From positions 5,068,001 through 5,132,000 of the forward strand of contig NC_010505.1 in the NCBI RefSeq assembly GCF_000019725.1: DNA of 64,000 bases, given 5' to 3'. The translations under genes were made by a program, and so were the position numbers. This document shows positions 44,244-52,277 of the stretch, piece by piece. Below the pieces are notes generated by a model that searched no databases, was not told where the DNA came from, and was given only the letters and a program-made list of their open reading frames with translations. Source of the stretch: Methylobacterium radiotolerans JCM 2831. Lineage in GTDB: Bacteria; Pseudomonadota; Alphaproteobacteria; Rhizobiales; Beijerinckiaceae. Position 1 is the stretch's first letter. Every line of letters begins with the position of its first letter.

Positions 44244-44255
44244 CCGCACCTCGGC

Positions 44256-45644
44256 TCAGCGGAGACCGTCGAAGTAGTCGAAGAACACGCGGTCCGGATC
44301 GTGCTTGTCGCGCAGCGCGCACAGCCTCTGCCACTTCTCGGGCGTGAACGCCTGGGCGACGATCTCGGGCTGCTCGACCGTGTCGGTCTCGCCGATGTAG
44401 TAGCCGATGTTGAACGGCTTCAGCGCGGCGATCACCGCCTGATGCCACGCGGCGTTGGCCTGGTCGTCGTCCGCCTCGCGCCACATGGTCCAGGGGCCGC
44501 CGTAGACCTTCGAGGTCATGGAGCGGGCCATGTCCCGCTGCGGCCCCGGGACGTCGGGCCCGCAGAAGATCGTCGACAGGAACACCGAGGTCGCCGAAGG
44601 CGCGCTCCGCCACAGGGGCAGGATGGCGGCCATCAGCGCGCCGGGGCAGTGATTGGAGTAGGTGGCCTCGACCCGGGAGCGCACGCCCTCCGGGAAGAGC
44701 GCGCCGGACGCGTCGAAGAGCTGCTCGAAGTCGAGGGGCGTCGCCCGCGCGCGCGACAGGGGCGCGACCGGTGCGCCGTCCAGCGGCGCCAGCGCGCGCC
44801 GCGCCGCCTCCGGTGTGTCTTCGAAGGCGGTGGCGGTGACCATGCAGACCCAGCCGTTCTGGGCCGCCGCCTGCTCGGCCAGCGCGGGCGGCGCCTTGAC
44901 GAGGAACTGGGTCAGCTCGACGCTCGGCGCGATCGTCGGCGCCGCCTCGCCGAGCCACCTGCCGATGGCCGGCGCGTCCTCGAGGCGATAGAAGGACTCG
45001 CTCCCGTGAATGGCTTTCGGCAGCGCGTGGAGCTTGAGGAAATACTTCGTGACGATCCCGAAGAAGCCCGGGCCTGCGCCGCGCGCGGCCCAGAAGAAGT
45101 CCGGGTTCTCGGTCTCGCTGGCCCGGATCAAGTCGCCCTGGGCGGTGACGAGCTCGATCGCCTCGAGGCTCTCGGTCCCGTAGCCCCAGACCGTGGGGTT
45201 CCAGGCCATGCCGCCGCCGAGGAAGTAGCCGCTGGCCTTGACCTGAGGACAGTGGCCGGTCGGGAAGGCGAGGCCGTGGCCGTTGAGCGCCTTCTGGATG
45301 TCGCGGTTGCTGAGAATGGGCTGGATGACGGCCCGGCGCTGCGCGACGTCGATCGCCAGGATCTTGTCGAGGCTCCCGAGGTCGATCAGGATCCCGCCGT
45401 TGCGCAGGGTCGGCTGGCACCAATTGTGGCCGCCGCCGCGGACGACCACCTTGAGGCCGTGCGCGCGGGCGAACGTCACCGTGGCGACGATGTCGTCCTC
45501 GTCGGCCGCCTTGACGATCATCTGCGGTGCCCGGTCCGGGATCAGTCTGTTCCACAGGTTCCCGTGAAGGGCGTCCCGGAACTGCGGGTCGCCCGCGTCG
45601 ATGACCGGGCCTCTGCAGACCGTCCTCAGGCTCTCAGCATTCAT
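44256..45644 (-). CDS. Berberine-bridge-type FAD-linked oxidase
   Basis: 462 residues. The N-terminal FAD-binding PCMH domain contains VVVRGGGHNW, whose histidine (H73) is the usual 8-alpha-histidyl attachment. GHCPQVKASGYFLGGGMAWN has a cysteine (C132) in the position of the second, 6-S-cysteinyl attachment, so bicovalent FAD is possible. The C-terminal BBE segment reads EKWQRLCALRDKHDPDRVFF. Such enzymes oxidise sugars, alcohols or alkaloid-like substrates with O2. No signal peptide is seen. It lies 87 bp downstream of the deaminase gene on the same strand. Confidence 0.9.
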   Translation of the reverse strand: MNAESLRTVCRGPVIDAGDPQFRDALHGNLWNRLIPDRAPQMIVKAADEDDIVATVTFARAHGLKVVVRGGGHNWCQPTLRNGGILIDLGSLDKILAIDVAQRRAVIQPILSNRDIQKALNGHGLAFPTGHCPQVKASGYFLGGGMAWNPTVWGYGTESLEAIELVTAQGDLIRASETENPDFFWAARGAGPGFFGIVTKYFLKLHALPKAIHGSESFYRLEDAPAIGRWLGEAAPTIAPSVELTQFLVKAPPALAEQAAAQNGWVCMVTATAFEDTPEAARRALAPLDGAPVAPLSRARATPLDFEQLFDASGALFPEGVRSRVEATYSNHCPGALMAAILPLWRSAPSATSVFLSTIFCGPDVPGPQRDMARSMTSKVYGGPWTMWREADDDQANAAWHQAVIAALKPFNIGYYIGETDTVEQPEIVAQAFTPEKWQRLCALRDKHDPDRVFFDYFDGLR

Positions 45645-45731
45645 GTCCAGGCACTGCGCGGGCGGGGAGACCCGCTCGGGCGAGGGGGCCTGAGCGGGCG
45701 GAACAGGACGGCCGATCTCGCGATCCGGCCC

Positions 45732-46214
45732 TCAGTAGGGGACGCGGTCCGCTTTCTGCGCGTACTTCTTCCAGACCTCGACGGCCTCCTCGCGCATGAT
45801 CTGCTGGGTCGGGATGGAGCGCTCGCCGACATCCTTCTTGAGTTCGGCGTAGATCATGCTGTCGTCGAAGCCGCCGTACTCCAGCGCGTCTTCGACCTGC
45901 GCCGCGTAGTAGACGTTCTTGACGCCGGCCCAGTAGGCGGCCGCCATGCACATCGGGCAGGGTTCGGCGCTGGTGTAGAGCGTCGCGTTCCGGAGCTTGA
46001 AGCTGCCCTGCGCCTTGCAGGCCTTCCGGATGGCCTCGATCTCGCCGTGCCAGGTCGGGTCGTTCTCGGCGACGACGCGGTTGGCGCCCTCGGCGATGAT
46101 CTCGCCGTCCTGGACGATCACGCAGCCGAACACGCCGCCGGCGCTGTCGACCAGTGACGTCTTCTCCGACAGGGCGATCGCCCGGGCCATGAACTTCTCG
46201 TGGTTGTCAGACAT
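45732..46214 (-). CDS. Nucleoside/guanine deaminase-type cytidine deaminase-fold protein
   Basis: 160 residues, matching the zinc-dependent deaminase family of guanine deaminase GuaD/tRNA deaminases. The zinc ligands and catalytic glutamate are in WHGEIEAIRKAC (H, E at about 56 and 58) and EPCPMCMAAAYWAG (two cysteines, about 86 and 89). The C terminus (GGFDDSMIYAELKKDVGERS then IPTQQIMREEAVEVW) is close to bacterial guanine deaminases. It would convert guanine to xanthine or a related base. No purine-catabolism genes are adjacent; only the FAD oxidase follows. Confidence 0.88.
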   Translation of the reverse strand: MSDNHEKFMARAIALSEKTSLVDSAGGVFGCVIVQDGEIIAEGANRVVAENDPTWHGEIEAIRKACKAQGSFKLRNATLYTSAEPCPMCMAAAYWAGVKNVYYAAQVEDALEYGGFDDSMIYAELKKDVGERSIPTQQIMREEAVEVWKKYAQKADRVPY

Positions 46215-46947
46215 TGGAACCTCTGTCGTCGCGAAACGGGTCGGCTGATCGAGACTGTGAACCGCGGAGACTTGCTTATCGAGGGGCGATCCCGTTTGTT
46301 GTGTCGAACCGCGCTAGACTTCAAGGCGTGCTTAACGACTCGGGATCGGCCGGCCGACATTGCCGTCGGGTTGAGCAACGTCGCCGCGCGGTACGGCCGA
46401 GCGGTGTCGGCCGCGACGGGCACGCGACCGCCGTCGATCTGCGCGGGCAGGATCGGCGACGGGGCGTGGCGCGGTGCGGGACGTCCGGCTGAGACCGTGC
46501 GTCCCGCGAAGCGCATGTTCGTCAGCCAATAACGCGCGGCTACGATGTCTCTGTCGACAGGATAGACAGGGTCGACGGAGCCCCGTCAACGCTTCCGGAC
46601 AATCGATCGCGGTGGAATTGTAAATGTCCAAGAATGCAATAGAGCGGCCGTGAATAGCTGATCAATGTTGCCGGCAGGCCGATCCGGGCAGCACATCCGG
46701 CGCGTTGCGGCCGCGGCCGCGGCCCTCGATCGGGGCGGCGGCGCCCCGGCTGAGACGGACGGACAAGAAATAATCCGTCCCGTCACGGCCGGGCAATCCT
46801 GCTTCAGGGCACCGCGATCCGGGTCGGAGGGGGCGGCGCCGCCGCGCGGGGCGACGGCGCGACCGGTCCGGGACCTCCAGGCTTCGCGGGGCGATCTTCC
46901 AGTCGCTGGTGCCGGCCCGGATCGCGGGTCGTCCCGGAATCGGGCGA
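46215..46947. other. 733-bp gap between the cellulose operon end and the deaminase gene
   Basis: No gene is supported. The right part must contain the 3' end of the cellulose operon transcript; a hairpin is annotated separately. The region around 46600-46680 is AT-rich and could hold a promoter, but both flanking genes are minus-strand, so only the deaminase leader needs one. The deaminase leader could be long; I found no purine riboswitch. Confidence 0.4.
46757..46780 (-). terminator. Possible terminator hairpin downstream of the cellulose operon
   Basis: GGACGGA (46757-46763) and TCCGTCC (46774-46780) form a perfect 7-bp stem around a 10-nt loop, 168 bp beyond the stop codon of the REC-HPt gene. 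There is no T tract on the minus strand, so it would need Rho or act as a 3'-end stabiliser. Confidence 0.3.
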
Positions 46948-48336
46948 TCAGGCGGCCGGACGCTCCGCGAGGACGTCGCGGATGGCGCCCCTGACGTGCC
47001 CGAGGGCGTCCGCCTCGTCCGAGCCGCCGGTCACGGCGGCCTCGAGGGTCCGGCACGCCGCCGCCAGGCGCGTGTAGCCGAGGCTGCCCGCCATGGCGAT
47101 CAGGGCGTGCGCCTCCTGGGCGATCGTCGGGCGCGGGGTTCCGGGCGGGAACGCCGCCTCGAGGCGCGCCCGCAGGTCGCCGGTCAGGCGCGCGACCTCG
47201 GCCGCGCCGATCGCGTCGCGGAGGCGCTCGACCCGCGCCGCGTCGCGGACAGGTTCCGGATCGGGCGCCGGGCGCGCGGCCGGAGCCGCCGCGAGGCCGG
47301 CCGCCGCGGCCGACAGCCCGGCCGGCGTGAGGCTGACCGCCAGCCCGCCTCCGGCCGGCACGCAGGCGGCCAGTTCCTGCTCCGTCAGGGCCAGGATCGC
47401 CGCCATGGCGGCGCTGCGGACCAGCCCGGCCGCCAGGATGGGCGCCGGCGCCTCGGCGGCCGACAGGGGCAGGCTGCGGGCGCCGACGTGGAGCCAGCTG
47501 AGCAGCCGGCAGGCCGGATCGTCCGAATCCCGAACCGCGGCGGCGAGTCCCGCGCGGCGCTCGGCGAAGGCGCGGCAGGTCTGCGCCAGCGCCGTCCAGG
47601 CGGCCGGATCGTCCACCCGGAACGTCGCGTCGCAGGCGTGGCCGAGACGTCCGGTCAGATCGACGGTGGGGAGCAGGTGGCCCGGGCTTCCCGGCGGCAG
47701 CGCCCGGCTCTGCGCGAGACCCTCCGCCGCGCCGATCAGGATGAGATCGGCCTCCGCCACGGGGGCGAGGCGGAAGGCGTGGCCCACCGCGGCGGCCGCC
47801 TCGGCGCCGAGATCCGGGTACAGGGCGGCGCGCGGGCGCCCCGGGAGGCCGCGCCGCCGCCACAGCGCCTCGGCCGGCGCCTCGTCGGCGGGCCTCGGCG
47901 ACGGGTCCGGTGCGACGCCCGCGGGCCCGCCCGACGCCGCGTCCGGCGCCGCGTCCGGCGCCGCGTCGGGCGCGCGCAGGCGGTCGAGCGTCGCGTACAG
48001 CAGGTCGGGCTCGACCGGCTTGACCAGGATCGCGTCGAACAGCGCGTCGGCGCCCCGGCGCGACGCGAGGCCGTGCCGGTCGGCCGTGATCCCGACGAGG
48101 CGGACGCGCCCCTGCGCGCCGACGATCTCGCGCATCAGCCGCGCGAGAGCGTACCCGTCCATCTCGGGCAGGTGGTAGTCGATGAGCACGACGGCGTGGC
48201 GGCGCTCGCTCAGGAGCCGCAGGCCCAGAAACCCGTCGGCCGCGCAGTCGAACGCGTCGCCGCGCGCCGCCAGCAGGGCGCCGATCAGGTCGCGCGAGCC
48301 GGGATCGTCCTCGACCAGCAGGATACGGTCGGTCAT
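46948..48336 (-). CDS. Response regulator with C-terminal HPt-like domain
   Basis: 462 residues. An N-terminal receiver (residues 1-120) has the acidic pocket VEDD, the phosphoacceptor in LIDYHLPEMDGY (D53) and the lysine in ILVKPVEP. An alanine/proline linker coded by a 12-bp tandem repeat follows. The middle (about 165-270) looks like a decayed receiver (ADLILIGAAEGLAQS, no phospho-aspartate). The C terminus has an HPt-like helix EAHALIAMAGSLGYTRLAAA with H410, but the common LKG is replaced by LIA. It is 7 bp after bcsN, the last gene of the cellulose operon, with no DNA-binding or enzymatic output. Confidence 0.82.
   Translation of the reverse strand: MTDRILLVEDDPGSRDLIGALLAARGDAFDCAADGFLGLRLLSERRHAVVLIDYHLPEMDGYALARLMREIVGAQGRVRLVGITADRHGLASRRGADALFDAILVKPVEPDLLYATLDRLRAPDAAPDAAPDAASGGPAGVAPDPSPRPADEAPAEALWRRRGLPGRPRAALYPDLGAEAAAAVGHAFRLAPVAEADLILIGAAEGLAQSRALPPGSPGHLLPTVDLTGRLGHACDATFRVDDPAAWTALAQTCRAFAERRAGLAAAVRDSDDPACRLLSWLHVGARSLPLSAAEAPAPILAAGLVRSAAMAAILALTEQELAACVPAGGGLAVSLTPAGLSAAAAGLAAAPAARPAPDPEPVRDAARVERLRDAIGAAEVARLTGDLRARLEAAFPPGTPRPTIAQEAHALIAMAGSLGYTRLAAACRTLEAAVTGGSDEADALGHVRGAIRDVLAERPAA
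47936..47971. repeat. 12-bp tandem repeat, three copies, in the REC-HPt gene
   Basis: Three tandem copies of GCCGCGTCCGGC (the last with one mismatch) encode Asp-Ala-Ala-Pro units in the linker after the receiver domain. The number of copies could vary between strains without a frameshift. Confidence 0.85.
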
Positions 48337-48343
48337 GCGATCC

Positions 48344-49324
48344 TCACGGGCGGATCCCGGTCCGGGCGACCGGGCCGCGGAGCGCCTCGGGTGGCAGGTC
48401 GGCGCCGCTCGCCTCGGCCTGGATGGAGGGCGGTGCGCCGATCGAGGCCTGCCGCAGCGCGGCCGGACCCGCGTCCTGGGGCCCGCGCCCGCCGTCCGGC
48501 GCCTCGGCGACGCCCAGGTAGCGCCGGCCCGGCGGCGGGGCGGTCGCGGCGACCGCGGCCCGGGCGACCGGGGCGGGATCCCGCGCCGCGGCCGGAATAC
48601 GGCCCGCGGTGCGGGGCCGCGCCGCGGGGACGGGCCGCGCCGCCGACGGGCCCGCGACGGGCGTTCCCGCGTGGCGCGGCACGAGCGTGATCTGCGTGAT
48701 CGCGGCGGCCATCGCCTCGAGGGTGATGTCGTCGCGGCAGAGCCGGATCCGCAGGGACACCGGGCCGGGTCGCCCGGAGGCCGGGTCGAGATCGGGGGCG
48801 GCGGCGATCCACTGCCAGGCGTAGAGGCAGCGGGCGCCCCCCGCCGCCCGGCCGACCGCGAGTCCGTAGGGCCCGTAGGCGTTGGCGGCGGGCCGGGTCA
48901 CGACCTGCATCGCCGTTCCGGGGAAGGCCGCGGCGAGCTCGGCGCGGATGCCGGTCTCGGTCGGCCGGCCGCCGGCGAGGCTCGCCTCCCCGGTCGCGCT
49001 GCCGCGGGGCATGCGCAGCAGGATGCCGTTCTCGCTCCCCGCGCCGCGGGGCGCGGGGCTCAGCGACACGGCCTGCTCGAAGGCGTCGGCGCCGTCGTGC
49101 TCCCGCAGTCGCACCGGCCGGCCCGCCCAGTCCGGCAGGACGGCCATCGGCGTGGCGGGACGGCCGGGATCGGCCGAGGCCGGCAGCCGCCCGTCCGCGA
49201 TCGCGTCCAGGCTGGCGTAGCGCGGGGTTCCGGCGACGGAGCGCGCCGCGTCCCGGGCCGTGCAGGCGCCGAGGAGGAGGGCGGTCAGCGCCAGGGCGCG
49301 GAGGGGGCGGACAGGGAACGTCAC
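48344..49324 (-). CDS. bcsN: Cellulose biosynthesis protein BcsN
   Basis: 326 residues with a GTG start that overlaps the preceding stop by 4 bp. A lipoprotein-type signal (LALTALLLGACTARD, cysteine near 21) is followed by the BcsN domain (about residues 45-215), with ENGILLRMPRGSATGEASL and RCLYAWQWIAAAPDLD. The C-terminal 110 residues are Pro/Arg-rich. BcsN is an alphaproteobacterial cellulose-operon protein of unknown biochemical role, probably anchored to a membrane facing the periplasm. Position after bcsZ and the TPR gene supports the call. Confidence 0.85.
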   Translation of the reverse strand: MTFPVRPLRALALTALLLGACTARDAARSVAGTPRYASLDAIADGRLPASADPGRPATPMAVLPDWAGRPVRLREHDGADAFEQAVSLSPAPRGAGSENGILLRMPRGSATGEASLAGGRPTETGIRAELAAAFPGTAMQVVTRPAANAYGPYGLAVGRAAGGARCLYAWQWIAAAPDLDPASGRPGPVSLRIRLCRDDITLEAMAAAITQITLVPRHAGTPVAGPSAARPVPAARPRTAGRIPAAARDPAPVARAAVAATAPPPGRRYLGVAEAPDGGRGPQDAGPAALRQASIGAPPSIQAEASGADLPPEALRGPVARTGIRP

Positions 49325-51189
49325 GGCGTCGTCTCTCGCACGGTCTGGTTACGCATCGCTTGCCGCGCGCCGAGGGCGCCCGTGGTCGCCGGCGCCTCCC
49401 GGTCCGCGGGACCGCCCGGCTCCGTGCCCGCCCGCGCGGCCTGCTCGTCGGCCCAGAGGGTCCCCCGCGGCGCCGGGCTGTCGGCGGCGCTCGGCTGGCT
49501 CGCCTGCTCGCCGCCGTTCCAGGCCGGCAGGAGCGCGAAGCCGTAGCGCTCGTAGGGCATCGGCCCGACGCCCGGCACGCGGCGGGCGACCGTGGGCGCG
49601 CGGCCGCGCGGCCGCGCCGACCAGCGCGCCTCGGTGACCGGGCTCCCGGTCGGCGCGGCGCGCAGGTCGTTCTCCATGAGCACCGCCACCGGGAAGTCGC
49701 TGCGCCGGATCGCCGGCGGCGCCGGCGTCCGGTCGGCGGCGATCTCGTCGGGCGGCGGCACGCGGCCGCGCGCGGCCGGGCCGGTGACCGCGGCGAGTTC
49801 GAGATAGCCGGGGCTCGCCGCGGGCTCGGCCCTGGCCGTCCGGGACTCCGGCGCCTCGCAGGGCATCGGCCGGGCCGCGGCGCTCTGGAACAGCAGGTCG
49901 ACCACCCGCGGGAACAGCCCGTCGTAGCGGTTCACGACCTCCAGGAAGGTGCGCTCCTGGCGCGTCCGGCGCAGCGACAGGGCGTAACCGTAGACCGTCG
50001 CCTCCTTGGGGTACCAAGCCACGGCGCGCCGGAACCAGCCCAGGGCCGTGTCGAACTGGCAGCGGTTGTAGGCGTACCAGCCGAGGGCCTGCGCGCCCTC
50101 GCCCGAGGCCGTCGCCAGGGTGACCTCGGCGTAGCGCCTGAGCCGTTCCGGCTCGATGGCGGGCGGGTCCGCCCGGGTCAGATCCGTCTCCAGCAGGTCG
50201 ATGAACAGGAGGCTGTTGTTCACGAGCGGCGCCCGCCACGCGTAGGCGACGTCCTCCGCGTCGCGCCGCCGGCCGAGGAGACGGAGGGTGTGGGCGAGGC
50301 CGTGCGCCACCATGGCGTCGCCGCCCCGCGCGACGGCGCGCTTGAACCACGCGAGGGCCGTCGGCAGGTCGCGCCGCTTGAACGCCAGCCACGCGACGAG
50401 GGCGGCCTGGTCGGGATCGCGCGCGGCCTCCGCGTAGGCCTCGAACGCCGCGAGGTCGTGGGCCGAGACCGCTTGCCCGGCCTCGTCGTGGAGCACGGCG
50501 CCGATCCGGCCGCGGATGAGGTCGACGCGGATCGCGTCCAGGTCCCGGGCCTCGCCGAGGGCGGCCAGCCGGTCGACATCGGCCATCGGCAGGATCTGCA
50601 TCGCCCGCAGCAGGCTGACCCGCCGCTCCTCGGGCCCGAACCGGCCGCCGGTGAGCGCGCCGCGCAGCAGGTCGTAGGCCTTCTCGGGCCGCTCGGTCCG
50701 GCCGTAGGCCTCGGCGACGGCCCAGACCACCTCGGCGTCGGCCGCGGCGATGTCGGCGGCGCGGCCGGCGGCGAGGGTCGCGAGGTCGGGCCAGCGGCCC
50801 GCCCTGGCGAGGGACAGGCAGGATTCGCGCAGCGCGCGCGCGGACAGGGCGGACTGCAGCGCCGGGGAGGGCGTCCAACCCGGCTCGGCCCGGGCGCGGG
50901 CGGCGAGCGCGGCGGCGAGATCGGCGTCGCGGCCGGCGCCGAGCAGGTCCCAGAGGCCGTCCTCGTCCTCGCCGCCGGCGCGCGCGGTCCAGAGATCGGC
51001 CGGCGGCTGCCAGCCGGGATGGCGCCGCCGCAGCCGCTCCGTCTCGGCCTCCACCCGCGCGCGCTGGTGCTGGCTCGCGTAGTAGCGCAGGGCGGTCTCG
51101 TCCGGCCTGGCGGCGGGCCCGGCGGTCGCGCCGGCGGCGGCGGCCGGAGCGGCGGCCAGCAGGGCGGCGAGGATCAGCGCGGTGCGCAT
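49321..51189 (-). CDS. TPR-like exported protein of the cellulose operon
   Basis: 622 residues from the ATG at 51189, which overlaps bcsZ by 16 bp. A signal peptide (ALILAALLAAAPAAAAGA) precedes a helical repeat region (about residues 60-410) with TPR-like units such as VVWAVAEAYGRTERPEKAYD, WLAFKRRDLPTALAWFKRAV and WYAYNRCQFDTALGWFRRAV. The last 180 residues are low-complexity Pro/Ala/Arg. It sits where gammaproteobacterial operons have the TPR plus barrel protein BcsC, but it has no beta-barrel. It likely scaffolds cellulose export in the periplasm. Confidence 0.8.
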   Translation of the reverse strand: MRTALILAALLAAAPAAAAGATAGPAARPDETALRYYASQHQRARVEAETERLRRRHPGWQPPADLWTARAGGEDEDGLWDLLGAGRDADLAAALAARARAEPGWTPSPALQSALSARALRESCLSLARAGRWPDLATLAAGRAADIAAADAEVVWAVAEAYGRTERPEKAYDLLRGALTGGRFGPEERRVSLLRAMQILPMADVDRLAALGEARDLDAIRVDLIRGRIGAVLHDEAGQAVSAHDLAAFEAYAEAARDPDQAALVAWLAFKRRDLPTALAWFKRAVARGGDAMVAHGLAHTLRLLGRRRDAEDVAYAWRAPLVNNSLLFIDLLETDLTRADPPAIEPERLRRYAEVTLATASGEGAQALGWYAYNRCQFDTALGWFRRAVAWYPKEATVYGYALSLRRTRQERTFLEVVNRYDGLFPRVVDLLFQSAAARPMPCEAPESRTARAEPAASPGYLELAAVTGPAARGRVPPPDEIAADRTPAPPAIRRSDFPVAVLMENDLRAAPTGSPVTEARWSARPRGRAPTVARRVPGVGPMPYERYGFALLPAWNGGEQASQPSAADSPAPRGTLWADEQAARAGTEPGGPADREAPATTGALGARQAMRNQTVRETTP

Positions 51190-52277
51190 GCCGGGTACCG
51201 CGCGTTCAGGGCCGCCAGGGCCAGCAGCTGCAGGGTGACGGGGTAGTAGTTCTCGCTCTCGGCGCGGACGCGCGTCAGGGCCGCCGGGAACGGCGCACCG
51301 CGGCTCGCGCAGGCGGCCAGCGCCGGGATGGCGGCGTAGCCGGTCTCGGTCAGCCGCGCGGCGACCCGTCCGGTCCCGGTCTCGACCAGGGCGAGCCCGG
51401 CCTCGGGCTTCTGCCACAGGGCGAGGAACGGCGCGTAGAGATCCGGCTCGGTGATGCCCGCCATGGCGAGGTAGAGCGGGATCCGCAGCGCGTTGTAGCC
51501 GAACTCCGCCGGGAACCCCTCGGCGGGGCGGGGCGCGGCCCCGGACAGCGAGATCCACTCCACGGGCAGCCGCTGCGACCCGAAGCGGGCGGCCGCGATC
51601 AGCCGGCGCCCGCTGCGCGCGAGCGCCCGCCAGTCGAACTCGGGCGCGAGCAGGCCGACCCGGTCGAGGGCCGGGAAGACCCAGTAGGAGAGGTTCACCA
51701 CCGGGCCGTCCGCCCGATCCTCGGCCGAGAACCCCGCCACCGCCGGCAGGATCAGCGGACCCTGCGGCGCGCGCGGCAGGAGCAGCTTGCGCCCGAGCTC
51801 GACGGCGATCCGGCGGCCGGCGACCTGATGCTCGGGCTCGTGCCACGCCTCGGCGGCCTCGGTGAGCGCCCAGGCGACGAGCAGGTCGCCGTCCGAGGCG
51901 TCGTTCATGTCGGCCACGGCGGGGCGCTTGTCCGGCTCCCACCGCCACGCGATCAGCTGGTCGTCGCGGACCATCAGGTTCGCCCGGGTCCAGGTCCAGA
52001 TCCGCTCGAAGGTCTCGCGGTCGCCCGCCGCCACCGCGAGCAGCATCCCGTAGCCCTGGCCCTCGCTGTGGCTGATGCCGCCGTTGGCGGTGTCGACCAC
52101 GCGTCCCTGCTCGCTGACGAACCGGGCCTTGTAGGCCCGCCACGCCTCGGCGTTCCGGAGGGTGCCGGCGAGGGGCGGGGCCGAGGCCGTCGCGGCGAGC
52201 GCCGGGCGGGCGGCCAGGAGGGTCAGGACGCAGAGGCCGGCGAGGCCGCGCAGGAGGACGCTTATCAGGACGCTCAT
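51174..52277 (-). CDS. bcsZ: Cellulose operon endoglucanase BcsZ (GH8)
   Basis: 367 residues. A signal peptide ends near RPALAAT (residue 29). The GH8 domain shows the catalytic-acid region ISHSEGQGYGMLLAV, the aromatic IWTWTRANLM, and MNDASDGDLLVAWAL with the conserved aspartates. Length and position after bcsB identify BcsZ, the periplasmic beta-1,4-glucanase needed for correct cellulose assembly. The ATG at 52277 overlaps the bcsB stop by 4 bp, so the longer open frame upstream is out of context. Confidence 0.93.
   Translation of the reverse strand: MSVLISVLLRGLAGLCVLTLLAARPALAATASAPPLAGTLRNAEAWRAYKARFVSEQGRVVDTANGGISHSEGQGYGMLLAVAAGDRETFERIWTWTRANLMVRDDQLIAWRWEPDKRPAVADMNDASDGDLLVAWALTEAAEAWHEPEHQVAGRRIAVELGRKLLLPRAPQGPLILPAVAGFSAEDRADGPVVNLSYWVFPALDRVGLLAPEFDWRALARSGRRLIAAARFGSQRLPVEWISLSGAAPRPAEGFPAEFGYNALRIPLYLAMAGITEPDLYAPFLALWQKPEAGLALVETGTGRVAARLTETGYAAIPALAACASRGAPFPAALTRVRAESENYYPVTLQLLALAALNARYPACAPR

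Noticed and set aside
46215..46640. A purine riboswitch in the deaminase leader
   Set aside because: No conserved purine aptamer core or paired loops could be identified on the minus strand.
47936..47971. Short repeat array as CRISPR-like
   Set aside because: Repeats are 12 bp, contiguous and in frame within a coding linker, with no spacers.
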